Assembly (NCBI RefSeq): GCF_900230195.1
Contig: NZ_OCNE01000002.1
Coordinates: forward strand, 534,888-598,887
Source of the DNA: Streptomyces zhaozhouensis
GTDB lineage: Bacteria > Actinomycetota > Actinomycetes > Streptomycetales > Streptomycetaceae
Direction: 5' to 3'
Length of the DNA stretch: 64,000 bases
Position 1 is the stretch's first letter, and the number at the start of each line of letters is the position of its first letter. Positions 63,942 to 64,000 of the stretch are shown piece after piece. Made by a program: the position numbers and the translations under genes. The notes under the pieces were generated by a model that had not been told where the DNA came from, ran no database searches, and saw only the letters and a list, made by a program, of their open reading frames with translations.

Positions 63942-64000
63942 TCAGGTGGTGAGTAGATCACGTAGACGCTCGGCTGGGGTATCCCAGCCGAGCGTTTTGC
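63942..64000 (-). CDS. IS30-family transposase, C-terminal fragment
   Basis: The last 18 codons read KTLGWDTPAERLRDLLTT and then stop. The KTLGWxTPAE motif is the hallmark C-terminus of IS30-family DDE transposases. The coding end also contains a 13-bp hairpin (63966-63995) followed by TTTT on the plus strand, which would stop transcription entering the element from outside. The catalytic part is outside the window. Confidence 0.8.
   Translation of the reverse strand, partial: KTLGWDTPAERLRDLLTT
63966..63998 (+). terminator. antisense terminator-like hairpin inside the transposase end
   Basis: ACGCTCGGCTGGG and CCCAGCCGAGCGT form a perfect 13-bp stem with a 4-base loop, and T63995 to T63998 follow. 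On the plus strand this is a classical intrinsic terminator, lying in the 3' coding end of the transposase gene on the other strand. It could block transcription from the hydrolase gene entering the element. Confidence 0.65.

Larger units (their letters stand above)
63917..64000 (-). mobile_element. IS30-family insertion sequence, right-edge partial
   Basis: Only one end is in the window. The outer boundary lies near 63917-63920, where GGGGTCGTCGCAACACC looks like a terminal inverted repeat; CTAG precedes it. Inside is the C-terminal end of an IS30-type transposase. The other end and target duplication are beyond 64000. Confidence 0.75.

Noticed and set aside
1..64000. tRNA, rRNA or biosynthetic gene cluster
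   Set aside because: I saw no cloverleaf with a conserved T-loop, no rRNA sequence and no polyketide, NRPS or RiPP signatures.

Overview
The window is chromosomal DNA of a Streptomyces-type actinomycete. Base composition is very GC-rich with strong GC at third codon positions. GTG and TTG starts, short or absent leaders and 4-8 bp start/stop overlaps are common. The gene set also fits: a mycothiol enzyme (mshB), a WhiB-like protein, SpoIIE-type phosphatases, an FtsX/ATPase exporter under PadR, and an Sdh1-type succinate dehydrogenase. Gene order from mshB through typA, the sdh genes, ychF, ispH, xseAB, glpX, the WhiB gene, ahpCD and fumC resembles the core chromosome of Streptomyces as I remember it.

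Layout. (1) 1-1416: mshB, the end of a small membrane-protein gene, and a small membrane protein. (2) 1487-20644: three consecutive five-gene oligopeptide ABC importer operons, all on the minus strand, with a BNR-repeat lipoprotein on the plus strand between the last two. The first (order permease, binding protein, permease, ATPase, ATPase, with a ~600-residue binding protein) best matches the developmental bldK layout. The other two are close paralogues of each other. (3) 20991-25702: typA and an orphan peptide-binding lipoprotein. (4) 25929-29958: a small protein and a three-subunit Sdh1-like succinate dehydrogenase. (5) 30095-39666: a small SPOR-like protein, a PAS/GAF/PP2C/kinase-fold regulator, an FtsX exporter, a GntR regulator, a cation diffusion facilitator and a large TPR-like protein. 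(6) 40007-44345: an accessory insert described below. (7) 44487-57928: housekeeping genes (ychF, ispH, xseAB, glpX, a WhiB gene probably wblI, ahpCD, fumC) with regulators and conserved unknowns. (8) 58021-63847: PadR, ATPase and FtsX genes in one overlapping operon, then an alpha/beta-hydrolase membrane protein. (9) 63917-64000: the end of an IS30-family insertion sequence, cut by the window edge.

The most interesting region is 40200-44345. Two diverged copies of a RecB-like PD-(D/E)XK nuclease fused to an SF1-type (DUF2075) helicase lie in tandem. Each is preceded by a nearly identical ~90-nt leader. In both leaders three hairpins can be drawn; sequence differences fall in loops or shift a helix without breaking it, and the third hairpin pairs the Shine-Dalgarno G-run of the gene with an upstream C-run. 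This looks like an undescribed cis-regulatory RNA controlling translation of a nuclease-helicase pair. The first gene also has a TTA codon at codon 3, so it may depend on bldA. Defence or DNA repair is a plausible role but is inference only.

Other points: stop-codon-spanning tandem duplications in two genes, PadR-style palindromes over apparently leaderless promoters, ahpCD without an adjacent oxyR and with a possible 13-codon upstream ORF, a possible membrane-embedded Rieske-type ligand motif in the Sdh anchor, and an antisense terminator-like hairpin inside the IS30 transposase end. All calls come from reading the sequence; no database search was run.
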